Assembly: GCF_014647895.1 (NCBI RefSeq) | Contig: NZ_BMQB01000001.1 | Span: 930,001 to 994,000, forward strand | Reading direction: 5' to 3' | From: Pilimelia anulata | GTDB lineage: Bacteria > Actinomycetota > Actinomycetes > Mycobacteriales > Micromonosporaceae | DNA: 64,000 nt | Shown here: piece by piece, positions 40,352 to 48,274 of the stretch | Position numbering within the stretch: the first letter of the stretch is position 1 | Layout: every line of letters begins with the position of its first letter | The notes under the pieces: generated by a model | The model's input: the letters and a program-made list of their open reading frames with translations, nothing else | Database searches by the model: none | Told to the model about the DNA's origin: nothing | Made by a program: the position numbers and the translations under genes

Positions 40352-40570
40352 TCTGATGGTTTACACGCGGGCGACCGCATCGACCCGACTCGGGGCCGGT
40401 GCGGTCGTTCCATGTCGAGCCCGCCCATCCTGTAGCTCGTATCACAGATCGTCGGTGGCGCGCGCCCCTGGCGGGTCGGGTTGCCCGCAAGTCCAATCCG
40501 GTCAGCCGGCTTCGCCTCGTCGCTGTCGGATTACGGACACAAGCGGCGTCCTCGGTGGACATCAGACCGA

Positions 40571-40576
40571 TATGCT
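40571..40576 (+). promoter_or_regulatory. -10 box (TATGCT) of the first CGTCW protein gene
   Basis: TATGCT ends 6 nt before the ATG at 40583, with no ribosome site between: probably leaderless. The paralogue at 41921 has TATCAT at the same distance. Confidence 0.5.
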
Positions 40577-40582
40577 TCCAGC

Positions 40583-41116
40583 ATGCGACCTCGCCGCTGC
40601 TTTGCCTTGGCCATGATCCTGTTTGCTGTGTTGAGCTTCACGCTGCCGGTTCCCGCCTCGGCTGCGGCGACGGGTTTGGCCGCGTGCCGTCCGGGGGAGG
40701 GCAACTCGGGCAAGCTCGCGCTGGTACGTGGTGAGCGGGCGTACACCGTGACGGTGGCGGGCTGGGTGCGTCGCTGCCGGCCCCTGCCCGGCCCGGCTGA
40801 TCGACTGCTCTCGGCTCTCGTGGTGCACTCCATGGACGGCAGCGGGGAAAGCTGGGTGACGAGCTCCAGTCCGGCCTACCCGCCGGGCAAGAAGTTCGCC
40901 CGAAAGTTCGCCGGGGTCAACGTCGGCGTCTACGGATTCTGGTCCAAGGGTCTGGTGTGTCTGCATGCCGGAAATGTCACCCTGGATTGCTGGTACATCG
41001 TCATGCGCTCGGCTCAGGGCAAGCCAGAAGTGATGTCTGTTGGGCGCATGTGGCTGCGTCCGCCCTATGACAAAGACACGCATCATCCACGCCCCAACTG
41101 CGGCACGTGTTGGTGA
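40583..41116 (+). CDS. Small secreted Cys-containing protein ending in CGTCW, copy 1
   Basis: A 177-residue protein I cannot assign to a known family. The ATG at 40583 is set by the TATGCT box and opens a signal peptide (MRPRRCFALAMILFAVLSFT, cleavage near ASAAATG). The mature chain shares with the protein at 41921: C-R-x-GEGNSG, GWVRRCR-PxPGP, SPAYPPG, LVCLHA, LDCWYxVxRS, VG-x-LRPP and the C-terminal PRPNCGTCW. Six conserved Cys suggest three disulfides. Function is unknown; candidates are an extracellular effector, an inhibitor or a structural protein. It sits just upstream of a LysE-type exporter gene and of its own paralogue. Confidence 0.75.
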   Translation: MRPRRCFALAMILFAVLSFTLPVPASAAATGLAACRPGEGNSGKLALVRGERAYTVTVAGWVRRCRPLPGPADRLLSALVVHSMDGSGESWVTSSSPAYPPGKKFARKFAGVNVGVYGFWSKGLVCLHAGNVTLDCWYIVMRSAQGKPEVMSVGRMWLRPPYDKDTHHPRPNCGTCW

Positions 41117-41182
41117 CCGTGCTGGCCACGGGAGTACCGAAAACCTGTATCGCTCCAGGGCGGTCGGACCCAGACTGGCGGG

Positions 41183-41806
41183 ATGTGGAGTGCGTTGTGG
41201 GAGGGTGTCGTCGCCGGTTACGGCGTCGCGGTGCCGGTGGGCGCGATCGGTGTCCTGATCATCGGTCTGAGCGCCCGACAGTCCCCCCGCGTGGGCGCCG
41301 GCGCCGCACTGGGAGCTGCCACCGCTGATGCTCTGTACGCTGTCCTCGCCGTCCTCGGCGGCGCAGCTCTGGCCGCGCTCATCGCCCCTGTTGCCGGCGC
41401 GACCCGCTGGGTGGCCGCCGCCGTCCTCGCTGCTATCGGCCTTCGTACGGGATGGGTGGCCTGGCGCGACCGCGTCGTAGCCGCTCGCGTTGCCGTGACG
41501 CGGGGCGGTCTCACGACATTCGGGCGGGCCTACCTCGGGGTGCTGGCGCTGACGCTACTCAACCCGGCAACGGTGGTGTACTTCGCCGCGTTGGTCCTCG
41601 GGCGCCGGGCTGAGCAGGACATCTCGGGCGCCGCTGCGGCGACATTCGTGGGAGGGGCGGCGGCGGCATCGGCGAGCTGGCAGTTGCTGCTCGCCGGTGG
41701 GGGAGTCCTCGTCGGTCGGGCGCTGTCCGGACCGCGCGGGCGGCTCGCGACCGGGCTGATCTCCGCCATAGTTATCGTGGTGCTTGCCGTCCGGCTGGTC
41801 CGATAG
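41183..41806 (+). CDS. LysE/RhtB-type exporter
   Basis: A 207-residue membrane protein of the LysE superfamily, which exports amino acids or other small polar molecules. The ATG at 41183 is 67 nt after the first CGTCW gene. About six membrane helices are seen, with the family's N-terminal pattern (GYGVAVPVGAIGVLIIGLSA), the re-entrant LLNPATVVYFAALV and a C-terminal helix ending IVIVVLAVRLVR. The substrate is unknown. The same C-terminal sequence appears as a remnant after the second CGTCW gene, implying that this two-gene segment was once duplicated. Confidence 0.85.
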   Translation: MWSALWEGVVAGYGVAVPVGAIGVLIIGLSARQSPRVGAGAALGAATADALYAVLAVLGGAALAALIAPVAGATRWVAAAVLAAIGLRTGWVAWRDRVVAARVAVTRGGLTTFGRAYLGVLALTLLNPATVVYFAALVLGRRAEQDISGAAAATFVGGAAAASASWQLLLAGGGVLVGRALSGPRGRLATGLISAIVIVVLAVRLVR

Positions 41807-41920
41807 TTCGGTCCGCTTGCATCGGGCGGGAGCGTTGGCGGGACGGAGTGTCGGCTATCCGACCTGCGTCGACACGGTGGACCGCAGGCCGCTATTGGCG
41901 TCGACCGATATCATATGTTT

Positions 41921-42448
41921 ATGGGACAACGCTGCATCCTCATGCCCTTGACCGTGATCGTGGTCATGTTCCTGTCGGCGGTGGCACCGATGCCCGCCAG
42001 TGCTGCCGAGTTGCCCCCCTGTCGACTCGGCGAGGGCAACTCGGGCCAGCTCAACGTGCGGGTCCGGAACGATGACCTGGAGTTTTCGGGCTGGGTGCGC
42101 CGCTGCCGTTCAGTGCCGGGACCGGAGGGTGCGCGACCTTGGGCATTCGGCTGGCACAACATGCGCGAGTTTCCGGGCGTCTCCGGAGTCGAACCGATGA
42201 GCCCTGCATACCCGCCGGGTCAGCGCTTCGTACGGCGGTTCACCCTGGTCTTCGATACCTCGAGAACGCCCGGACATGAACTATTGTGCCTGCACGCCGA
42301 GATGGTGGCCCTCGACTGTTGGTACGTAGTCACGCGCTCGGTAGCGGGCGGTGGGACCCGCGCCGTCCCGATCGGCCAGGTGGGCCTGCGGCCGCCTTTT
42401 GACGACGACACGGCCGTTCCGCGACCCAACTGCGGAACCTGTTGGTGA
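41921..42448 (+). CDS. Small secreted Cys-containing protein ending in CGTCW, copy 2
   Basis: A 175-residue paralogue of the protein at 40583. The ATG at 41921 is preferred because it lies 6 nt after TATCAT, the same spacing as in copy 1; an ATG at 41915 directly abuts the box. A signal peptide ends near ASAAELP. Shared elements are CRLGEGNSGQL, GWVRRCRSVPGP, SPAYPPGQRF, LLCLHAEMVALDCWYVVTRS, VGLRPPFDDDT and the terminal PRPNCGTCW. Divergence between copies is large in the middle, but all six Cys are kept, which argues for selection on the fold. Function is unknown. Confidence 0.75.
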   Translation: MGQRCILMPLTVIVVMFLSAVAPMPASAAELPPCRLGEGNSGQLNVRVRNDDLEFSGWVRRCRSVPGPEGARPWAFGWHNMREFPGVSGVEPMSPAYPPGQRFVRRFTLVFDTSRTPGHELLCLHAEMVALDCWYVVTRSVAGGGTRAVPIGQVGLRPPFDDDTAVPRPNCGTCW

Positions 42449-42457
42449 GAACCCCTC

Positions 42458-42553
42458 ATGAACCGCACGATGAGCAGGTGCGGTGGCGCCAGCCGGGCGA
42501 TGGGATTGTCGGTGGTGGTCATCGTGGTATTGGCCGTCCGGCTGGTCCGCTGA
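42458..42553 (+). pseudogene. C-terminal remnant of a second LysE-type exporter gene
   Basis: A 31-codon frame whose end, GLSVVVIVVLAVRLVR then stop, closely matches the end of the complete LysE protein at 41183 (GLISAIVIVVLAVRLVR then stop). It occupies the same position after CGTCW copy 2 as the complete gene does after copy 1. This is what would remain if a duplicated CGTCW-LysE pair lost most of its exporter gene. It could still be expressed as a single-helix peptide, but I see no ribosome site. Confidence 0.7.
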
Positions 42554-42983
42554 CGCCCATCGGGCAGCACCGTCCGCGGAACGGACCGACCGTTGCCGGT
42601 TTGCCGATGTGGTTATTGCGCGAGTGATCGGCATCACTTTTACTCTTCGATGAGCGTCGATGGAGCCGTCATTGAACCGGATGGGGCGGCCGTACGGGGC
42701 GACGGGCTCGGCGATCGGGGGATGGTCGCCGGGCCCGTCTTCGTAACGGCCGGGACCGGCCGGATCGGATCGTCCGCCGGGCGGCGCAACCCAACCGGAC
42801 CTCGCCGGCCGCGCTCCGCTTGGGCTCCCGGCCGCTCATCGCGCCGCCCCCGGGCGCTGGTCGACCGGCTCGCCCGCCCACCCGGAACCCGGCCCGAACG
42901 CCCAACACGCCGGTCCATCTGTTCGCCGCCGCGCGAGCGCCCGACAGTCATTCGGAACGGGCCCGGCCGGTAGCGTGGCGGGC
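42554..42983. other. Intergenic region, no convincing gene
   Basis: A 430-nt stretch between the LysE remnant and the Vms1-like gene. An inverted repeat AGTGAT-CGGC-ATCACT (42623-42638) is followed by TTT. The open frame from 42650 turns into Arg/Pro-rich sequence after about 40 residues and resembles no family, so I do not call it. A TAGCGT -10 box at 42971-42976 lies 7 nt before the next start. Confidence 0.45.
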
Positions 42984-43781
42984 ATGTCCGCAAAGTCAGG
43001 CGCCGACGGCAGTCGCTGGGTCGAGGTTCCGCCCGCACGCCTCGACCGCTGGCTGGCCGGCTTCGCTGCCCGACACGGCACCCCGATCACGCCCGCCGAC
43101 CCCGCCATGCCTGTCGACGTCGCTGCGACCGGCGGCGCCGCGACGCCCGCCGACCCCGCCGCGGCTGCCGACCCCGACGCCCTGCTGCTGCGCGCCCCCG
43201 ACGGCGCCGCCGCCGCCCTGTACCCGCCGCCCGGCATCGCCGTACCGACCGACGTCGACGCCCTCTCCGCCGCGCTGCGCGCGCCGGGTCCGCTCGGCCT
43301 GGTCCTGGCCCGGCGGGGCGCGGTCGCCGTCGCGGTAGCCGACGGGGACGCACTCACTCGAACCAAGGTCGACACCCGGTACGTGCAGGGGCGCACCGCC
43401 GCCGGCGGTTGGTCGCAGCAGCGGTTCGCCCGCCGTCGCGCCAACCAGACGACCGCCGTCGTGGAGGCGGCGGTGGAGGTGGTGGCGCGGCTGCTCGTAC
43501 CGGAGGCGCCGCGACTGGCTGCGGTGGTCTGCGGCGGCGACCGGGAGCTGCTCGACCGGATCATGCGGGACCGGCGGCTGACTGCCCTGGCGGCCCTGCG
43601 GCACCCGCGGCGGCTGGATGTCCCGGAGCCGCGGCACGCGGTGCTGGTCGCGGCGCTGGCGGCGGCGCGCGCGGTGCGCATCCGCGTCACCGACCCGCCG
43701 CCGGCACCGATCGGCCCGGAACCGTCGGATGACGCGCCCCGGCCGGCGTCGGCCGACCCCGCGGCACCCGCCGGAGCCTGA
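42984..43781 (+). CDS. Actinobacterial Vms1-like release factor (acVLRF1-type peptidyl-tRNA hydrolase)
   Basis: A 265-residue protein related to eukaryotic Vms1/ANKZF1, which cleaves peptidyl-tRNA on stalled large ribosomal subunits. The family pattern is seen in the catalytic block DTRYVQGRTAAGGWSQQRFA with its key Gln, followed by RRRANQTTAVVEAAVEVVA and AVVCGGDRELLDRIM. The ATG at 42984 lies 7 nt after TAGCGT and is probably leaderless; a GTG at 42975 is also in frame. The N-terminal region contains an Ala/Pro insertion and the C-terminus a Pro-rich tail. The role in ribosome rescue is inferred from the family. Confidence 0.85.
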   Translation: MSAKSGADGSRWVEVPPARLDRWLAGFAARHGTPITPADPAMPVDVAATGGAATPADPAAAADPDALLLRAPDGAAAALYPPPGIAVPTDVDALSAALRAPGPLGLVLARRGAVAVAVADGDALTRTKVDTRYVQGRTAAGGWSQQRFARRRANQTTAVVEAAVEVVARLLVPEAPRLAAVVCGGDRELLDRIMRDRRLTALAALRHPRRLDVPEPRHAVLVAALAAARAVRIRVTDPPPAPIGPEPSDDAPRPASADPAAPAGA

Positions 43782-43895
43782 GCCGAACTCGCATCCGCAC
43801 CCTATGCGGCGGGCCGAACCTCGGCCGGCGCCGACGAAAACTCGTCGCTGGCGGAGGCAACGCCGGCCGCGCGGGCCGCGGGCCGCAGGCTTTGG

Positions 43896-44810
43896 TCAGA
43901 GGGCGCCGGCGAACGTGTCGCAGCGGGTCGGGTCGCCCGCGTCGTAGCCGGTCCGGAACCATCGCTGCCGGTCCGCCGACGAGCCGTGGGTGAACGCCGA
44001 TTCGTTGACCCGGCCGCCCATCCGCTGCTGGATCGCGTCGTCGCCGATCCGGGCCGCGGTGTCCAGGCCCTCCTGGATGTCGGTGGCGGTGATGCTGGTG
44101 AACAGCGGCTGGCCGGCCCGGTCGTCGGTACCGGTGGCGTTGCGCGCCCACGCCCCGGCGTAGCAGTCGGCCTGGAGTTCCAGCATGACCGAGTATCGGT
44201 TGGCGTTGCCCGGGTCGCGCTGCTGCGCCCGGCGCATCTGGCCCTCGGTACCGAGCAGGGTCTGGACGTGGTGGCCGTACTCGTGGGCGAGCACGTACGG
44301 TTGGGCGAACTCCCCGCGCGCCCCGAGCTGGTCGGCGAGCGTCCGGTAGAAGGTCAGGTCGATGTAGATGCGCTGGTCGGCGGGGCAGTAGAACGGGCCG
44401 ACGCCGGAGTCGGCGGCGCCGCAGCCGGTGCGGACGCCGCTGCTGAAGAACGTGGTCTGCGCCGCCTTGTACGGGCGGCCGAAGCGCTGCGGCAGGGCGT
44501 CGCGCCAGTAGTCCTGGACCGAGTTCACGTAGAGGGCGTTGCGGCAGTCGAGGTTCTTCAGCCGGTCCGGCTGGCTGCACCGCTCCCGCAGCGCGGGCGC
44601 GTCGGCCGCGGTGCCGCCGGGGTCGTCGGCGAGCTGGGAGTATCCGAAGGTCCCGCCGCCGACCAGCGTCACCAGTACGGCGATCAGCAGGCCGACCCAG
44701 CCGCCCCGCCCGCTCGGCAGCGGGATGCCGGCCAGCGACCCGCCGCCGCCGGACCCGCGCTGGTCCGTCACCTGGCTGGTGTCGATCTCCGCCTTGTCGT
44801 TCAGCTCCAT
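43896..44810 (-). CDS. YpfJ-type membrane-anchored neutral zinc metallopeptidase
   Basis: A 304-residue predicted zinc peptidase of the YpfJ family. The ATG at 44810 follows AGGGATGG; a second ATG at 44816 abuts that site. One membrane helix (WVGLLIAVLVTLVGGGTFGY) lies near residue 40, with the catalytic part outside. Zinc ligands are in YVLAHEYGHHVQ (HExxH) and the downstream Glu in MLELQADCYAGAW. Four Cys (RCSQP, LDCRN, GCGAAD, FYCPAD) suggest disulfides. The substrate is unknown. It is convergent with the Vms1-like gene. Confidence 0.9.
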   Translation of the reverse strand: MELNDKAEIDTSQVTDQRGSGGGGSLAGIPLPSGRGGWVGLLIAVLVTLVGGGTFGYSQLADDPGGTAADAPALRERCSQPDRLKNLDCRNALYVNSVQDYWRDALPQRFGRPYKAAQTTFFSSGVRTGCGAADSGVGPFYCPADQRIYIDLTFYRTLADQLGARGEFAQPYVLAHEYGHHVQTLLGTEGQMRRAQQRDPGNANRYSVMLELQADCYAGAWARNATGTDDRAGQPLFTSITATDIQEGLDTAARIGDDAIQQRMGGRVNESAFTHGSSADRQRWFRTGYDAGDPTRCDTFAGAL

Positions 44811-45051
44811 GGCCATCCCTGTCGATCCGTCGGTTCGCCGTCGTCGTACCCGGGCGGCCCGGGCGCCAACCCCGGGGTCGGCGCGGGGCGCGGGTAAGCT
44901 GGGGGCGATTCCGCGCCCGCCGTACGGGTGCGCCCCGCGCGGCCTGTCGTGCCGGGGGCAGCGTACGGGCGGGCACCGCGACCCCGACCGGCGCCCGCGG
45001 CGGCGCGGCCCGCCCCGGCGGGTCGGCCAGCCGAGAGTGAGCACCTCCTCC

Positions 45052-46656
45052 ATGATCACCGCCACGGGGCTCGAACTGCGCGCCGGCGCCCGGATCCTGC
45101 TGTCCGAGACCACCCTGCGGGTGCAGCCGGGCGACCGGATCGGCCTGGTCGGCCGCAACGGCGCCGGCAAGACCACCACGATGCGGGCGCTGGCCGGCGA
45201 GAGCCTGCCGTACGCCGGGCGGATCGAGCGGCGCGGGGCCGTCGGCTACCTGCCGCAGGACCCGCGCACCGGCGACCTCAGCGTCACCGCGCGTGACCGG
45301 GTGCTGTCCGCGCGCGGGCTGGCCGACCTGCTGAGCGAGATGAAGGCCGTCGAGGGCGAGCTGGCCGTGTCACCGGAGGACCGGCTGATCCGCCGGTACG
45401 GGGCGCTGGAGGACCGGTTCGCGGCCCTCGGCGGGTACGGCGCCGAGGCCGAGGCGGCCCGCATCTGCGCCAACCTCGGCCTGCCGGACCGGGTGCTCGC
45501 CCAGTCGATCGGCACGCTGTCCGGCGGGCAGCGGCGGCGGGTCGAGCTGGCCCGGCTGCTGTTCCGGGAGACCGCCGACGACGGCGGCGGGACGCTGCTG
45601 CTGGACGAGCCGACCAACCACCTCGACGCCGACTCGATCGCCTGGCTGCGCGGCTTCCTGGCCGGGCACAAGGGCGGCCTGATCGTGATCAGCCACGACG
45701 CCGGGCTGCTGGAGGCGGTGGTGAACCGGGTCTGGTACCTGGACGCCAACCGGGCCGTCGCCGACATGTACAGCCTCGGCTGGACCGCGTACCTCGCCCA
45801 GCGGGAGACCGACGAGCGGCGGCGCAAGCGGGAGCGGGCGAACGCCGAGAAGAAGGCCGGCGCGCTGATGGCCCAGGCGGACAAGATGCGGGCGAAGGCC
45901 ACCAAGACGGTCGCCGCGCAGAACATGGCCCGGCGGGCCGAGCGGCTGCTGTCCGGGCTGGAGGCCGAGCACGCCGGCGACCGGACGGCGAAGGTCCGCT
46001 TCCCGCAGCCCGCGCCGTGCGGGAAGACGCCGCTGACCGCGCACGCACTGTCCAAATCGTACGGCTCGCTCGAGGTCTTCACCGATGTGGACCTCGCGGT
46101 GGACCGCGGCTCCCGGGTGGCCATCCTCGGCCTGAACGGCGCCGGCAAGACGACGCTGCTGCGCATCCTCTGCGGGCTGCTCCCGGCGGACACCGGCGAG
46201 GTGCGGCCGGGGCACGGCCTGCGGCTGGGGTACTTCGCCCAGGAGCACGAGCAGCTCGACCTGGACCGCACGGTACTGGAGAACATGCGCACCGCCGCCA
46301 CCGAGCAGAGTGACACCGAACTGCGCACGGTCCTCGGCGCGTTCCTCTTCTCGGGTGACGACGTGAACAAGCCCGCGGGCGTCCTATCGGGCGGGGAGAA
46401 GACCCGGCTGGCCCTGGCGACCCTGGTCTGCTCCGGCGCGAACCTCATTCTGCTCGATGAGCCGACGAACAATCTGGACCCGGTCAGCCGGGAGCAGGTA
46501 TTGGCGGCGATCTCTCGGTATCCCGGGGCGATCGTGCTGGTCAGCCACGATCCGGGGGCGGTCGCGGCGCTGCGTCCGGACCGCGCGATCCTGCTGCCGG
46601 ACGGGGACGAGGACGCCTGGAGCGACGACCTGCTCGAGTTGGTCGAGTTGGCCTAG
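45052..46656 (+). CDS. ABC-F family ATPase
   Basis: A 534-residue soluble protein with two ABC domains and no membrane part, of the class that acts on ribosomes in translation or antibiotic protection. Domain 1 has Walker A GRNGAGKTT near residue 36, signature LSGGQRRR and TLLLDEPTNHLDADS. Domain 2 has GLNGAGKTT, LSGGEKTR and LILLDEPTNNLDPVS. The linker (about 235-320) is a charged coiled coil (RETDERRRKRERANAEKKAG). The ATG at 45052 is preferred, but a GTG at 45037 is also possible. Whether it is a housekeeping or resistance type cannot be told from sequence by eye. Confidence 0.92.
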   Translation: MITATGLELRAGARILLSETTLRVQPGDRIGLVGRNGAGKTTTMRALAGESLPYAGRIERRGAVGYLPQDPRTGDLSVTARDRVLSARGLADLLSEMKAVEGELAVSPEDRLIRRYGALEDRFAALGGYGAEAEAARICANLGLPDRVLAQSIGTLSGGQRRRVELARLLFRETADDGGGTLLLDEPTNHLDADSIAWLRGFLAGHKGGLIVISHDAGLLEAVVNRVWYLDANRAVADMYSLGWTAYLAQRETDERRRKRERANAEKKAGALMAQADKMRAKATKTVAAQNMARRAERLLSGLEAEHAGDRTAKVRFPQPAPCGKTPLTAHALSKSYGSLEVFTDVDLAVDRGSRVAILGLNGAGKTTLLRILCGLLPADTGEVRPGHGLRLGYFAQEHEQLDLDRTVLENMRTAATEQSDTELRTVLGAFLFSGDDVNKPAGVLSGGEKTRLALATLVCSGANLILLDEPTNNLDPVSREQVLAAISRYPGAIVLVSHDPGAVAALRPDRAILLPDGDEDAWSDDLLELVELA

Positions 46657-47053
46657 CGGCGCCGCTGTATAACTGCGATTTCCTGAATTGGCCAGACAAA
46701 CGTCGGGTAATTGACAGACGCGTGCGTGTCGGTTGGCGAACATTCAATCCCTGGCGCATGATCGTTCGAGACGGTCTAATGGGTGGGGTCGTCGCGCGGC
46801 ACCGCGCCACGACGGCACACCGCGCCACCGGGCCACGGCGGTGCAGTGTGCCACCGGTGTCGCGTCGGGGATCGCCGTCCACATGACAGTCCGCTCCACG
46901 CACGACCACGGCACCGCGCCTGGCACGGACCCCCTGGCTGGGACCGCCCCGGTTCATCGCCCGCCGATGCCGGTCAGCCTTCGGGGATCCCGCGTCACGG
47001 CAGTCCAGGGCACAGCATTTCGGTAACCGCAGTCTCGGACGTGAGGATTCCAC
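46657..47053. other. Intergenic region upstream of the small HTH gene
   Basis: A 397-nt stretch. The first 100 nt are less GC-rich (for example CTGTATAACTGCGATTTCCTG near 46666) and may hold a promoter. The rest contains imperfect GC-rich repeats of CCACGGC type. An open frame at 46733-47026 has a His/Arg/Pro-rich composition and no ribosome site, so I do not call it. The position and length suggest a regulated 5' leader for the gene at 47054. Confidence 0.4.
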
Positions 47054-47281
47054 ATGGCAGCCACCGCCTCAGCCAGCACCACGGAGAAGGGTCGTCGCAT
47101 CGTCGGAGCAGAGCGCCAGTCGCTCTCCAAGGATCTCGTCAAGAGGTACACCTCCGGGGAGAGCATCCGCGCCCTCGCGGCCGCCACCGGGCGGTCGTAC
47201 GGCTTCGTGCACCGCGTGCTCAGCGAATCGGGCGTCCAGCTCCGCCAGCGCGGCGGGGCGCGGCGCCGCAAGAAGGTCTGA
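47054..47281 (+). CDS. Small single-HTH DNA-binding protein (Gbn-like)
   Basis: A 75-residue basic protein made almost entirely of one helix-turn-helix: KRYTSGESIRALAAATGRSY followed by GFVHRVLSESG, with a basic tail GGARRRKKV. The ATG follows GTGAGGATTCC. It strongly resembles the small HTH protein of Streptomyces reported as the GATC-binding nucleoid protein Gbn (SCO1839); that identification is from memory. The homologue there affects antibiotic production and development, so this may be a global regulator or nucleoid-associated protein. It lies between an ABC-F gene and an enoyl-CoA hydratase gene. Confidence 0.8.
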   Translation: MAATASASTTEKGRRIVGAERQSLSKDLVKRYTSGESIRALAAATGRSYGFVHRVLSESGVQLRQRGGARRRKKV

Positions 47282-47291
47282 GATCCCCCGC

Positions 47292-47297
47292 TAGGCT
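47292..47297 (+). promoter_or_regulatory. -10 box (TAGGCT) for a leaderless enoyl-CoA hydratase mRNA
   Basis: TAGGCT lies 6 nt before the ATG at 47304, 11 nt after the stop of the HTH gene, and no ribosome site is present. Confidence 0.5.
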
Positions 47298-47303
47298 CGG
47301 CAT

Positions 47304-48062
47304 ATGACGCAGGACGGCGTGGGGCTGCGGGTGGACGGGGCGGTTGCCACGGTCACCCTGGACCGCCCCGATGTCCTCAACGCACAGACCACCCGGACGT
47401 GGTCCCGGCTCCGGCACATCGGGCGGGACCTTCCCGGCGCCGTCCGGGTGGTGGTGCTGCGGGGCGCCGGCCGGGCGTTCAGCTCCGGCCTCGACCTGCG
47501 CCTGCTCGACGGTACGTCCGGGCTGCTCGCGGAGCTGACCGCAGGCGGCCCGGACGACTGTGCTGATCGGATCGCCGGCTTCCAGGAGGCGTTCTCCTGG
47601 CTGCGCCGGCCCGACCTGGTCAGCGTCGCGGCCGTCCACGGACCCGCGTTCGGCGCGGGCTTCCAGCTCGCCCTCCAGTGTGACCTCCGGGTGCTCGCCA
47701 CCGACGCCGTGCTGGCGATGGCCGAGGTCACCCACGGCATCGTCCCGGACCTCGGCGGCACCCGCCGGCTCGTCGAGCTGGTCGGGTACGGCCGGGCGCT
47801 GGAGCTGTGCCTCACCGGCCGGCGGGTGGACGCCGCCGAGGCCGACCGGCTGGGCCTGGCCACCCTCGTCGTCCCGCCGGACGCACTCGACGCCGCCGCC
47901 GCCGACCTCGTCGCCGCCGTGCTGGCGGCCGACCGGGGCGTGACCGGCGAGCTGAAGGCGCTGCTCGCGGGCGCGCTGGACCGGTCCCCGGACGCGCAGT
48001 TGCGCGCCGAGCGCGAGGCCCAGGCCCGCCTCCTCTTCCACCGCTTCGCCGGCGCCGACTGA
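47304..48062 (+). CDS. Enoyl-CoA hydratase/isomerase family protein
   Basis: A 252-residue crotonase-fold protein, probably acting on an acyl-CoA thioester. The oxyanion-hole segments are GAGRAFSSGLDLRLL and VHGPAFGAGFQLALQCDLRV; AMAEVTHGIVPDLGGTRRL follows the usual pattern around the second catalytic position. Length is normal. The substrate is unknown, and no other fatty-acid oxidation genes are nearby, so it could serve secondary metabolism or degradation. The start fits a leaderless mRNA. Confidence 0.92.
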   Translation: MTQDGVGLRVDGAVATVTLDRPDVLNAQTTRTWSRLRHIGRDLPGAVRVVVLRGAGRAFSSGLDLRLLDGTSGLLAELTAGGPDDCADRIAGFQEAFSWLRRPDLVSVAAVHGPAFGAGFQLALQCDLRVLATDAVLAMAEVTHGIVPDLGGTRRLVELVGYGRALELCLTGRRVDAAEADRLGLATLVVPPDALDAAAADLVAAVLAADRGVTGELKALLAGALDRSPDAQLRAEREAQARLLFHRFAGAD

Positions 48063-48274
48063 CCCACCCGCCGCACCCCCGCCCACCGCACCCCCGCCTG
48101 TCGTACCCCCGGGGCAGGGTGGTCGACGCCGCCCGGCCCCGATCCGGCCGCGCGGCCGCATACGCTGCGTGAGCGCGGCGGGGAACAGATCGGCCGGCGG
48201 CGGCGTTGACCGCGGCAGCGGCCGGCGGGTGACCCCGGCCGGGTGCGACCGGCGGACGAGTGGGGGAGGCGCCG

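Noticed and set aside
42650..42973. Possible gene between the LysE remnant and the Vms1-like gene
   Set aside because: The first 40 residues look plausible, but the rest is Arg/Pro-rich like a shadow frame, and no family resemblance or proper ribosome site is seen.
46733..47026. 97-codon open frame before the small HTH gene
   Set aside because: His/Arg/Pro-rich composition, no ribosome site or -10 box, no recognisable fold; treated as part of the leader region.
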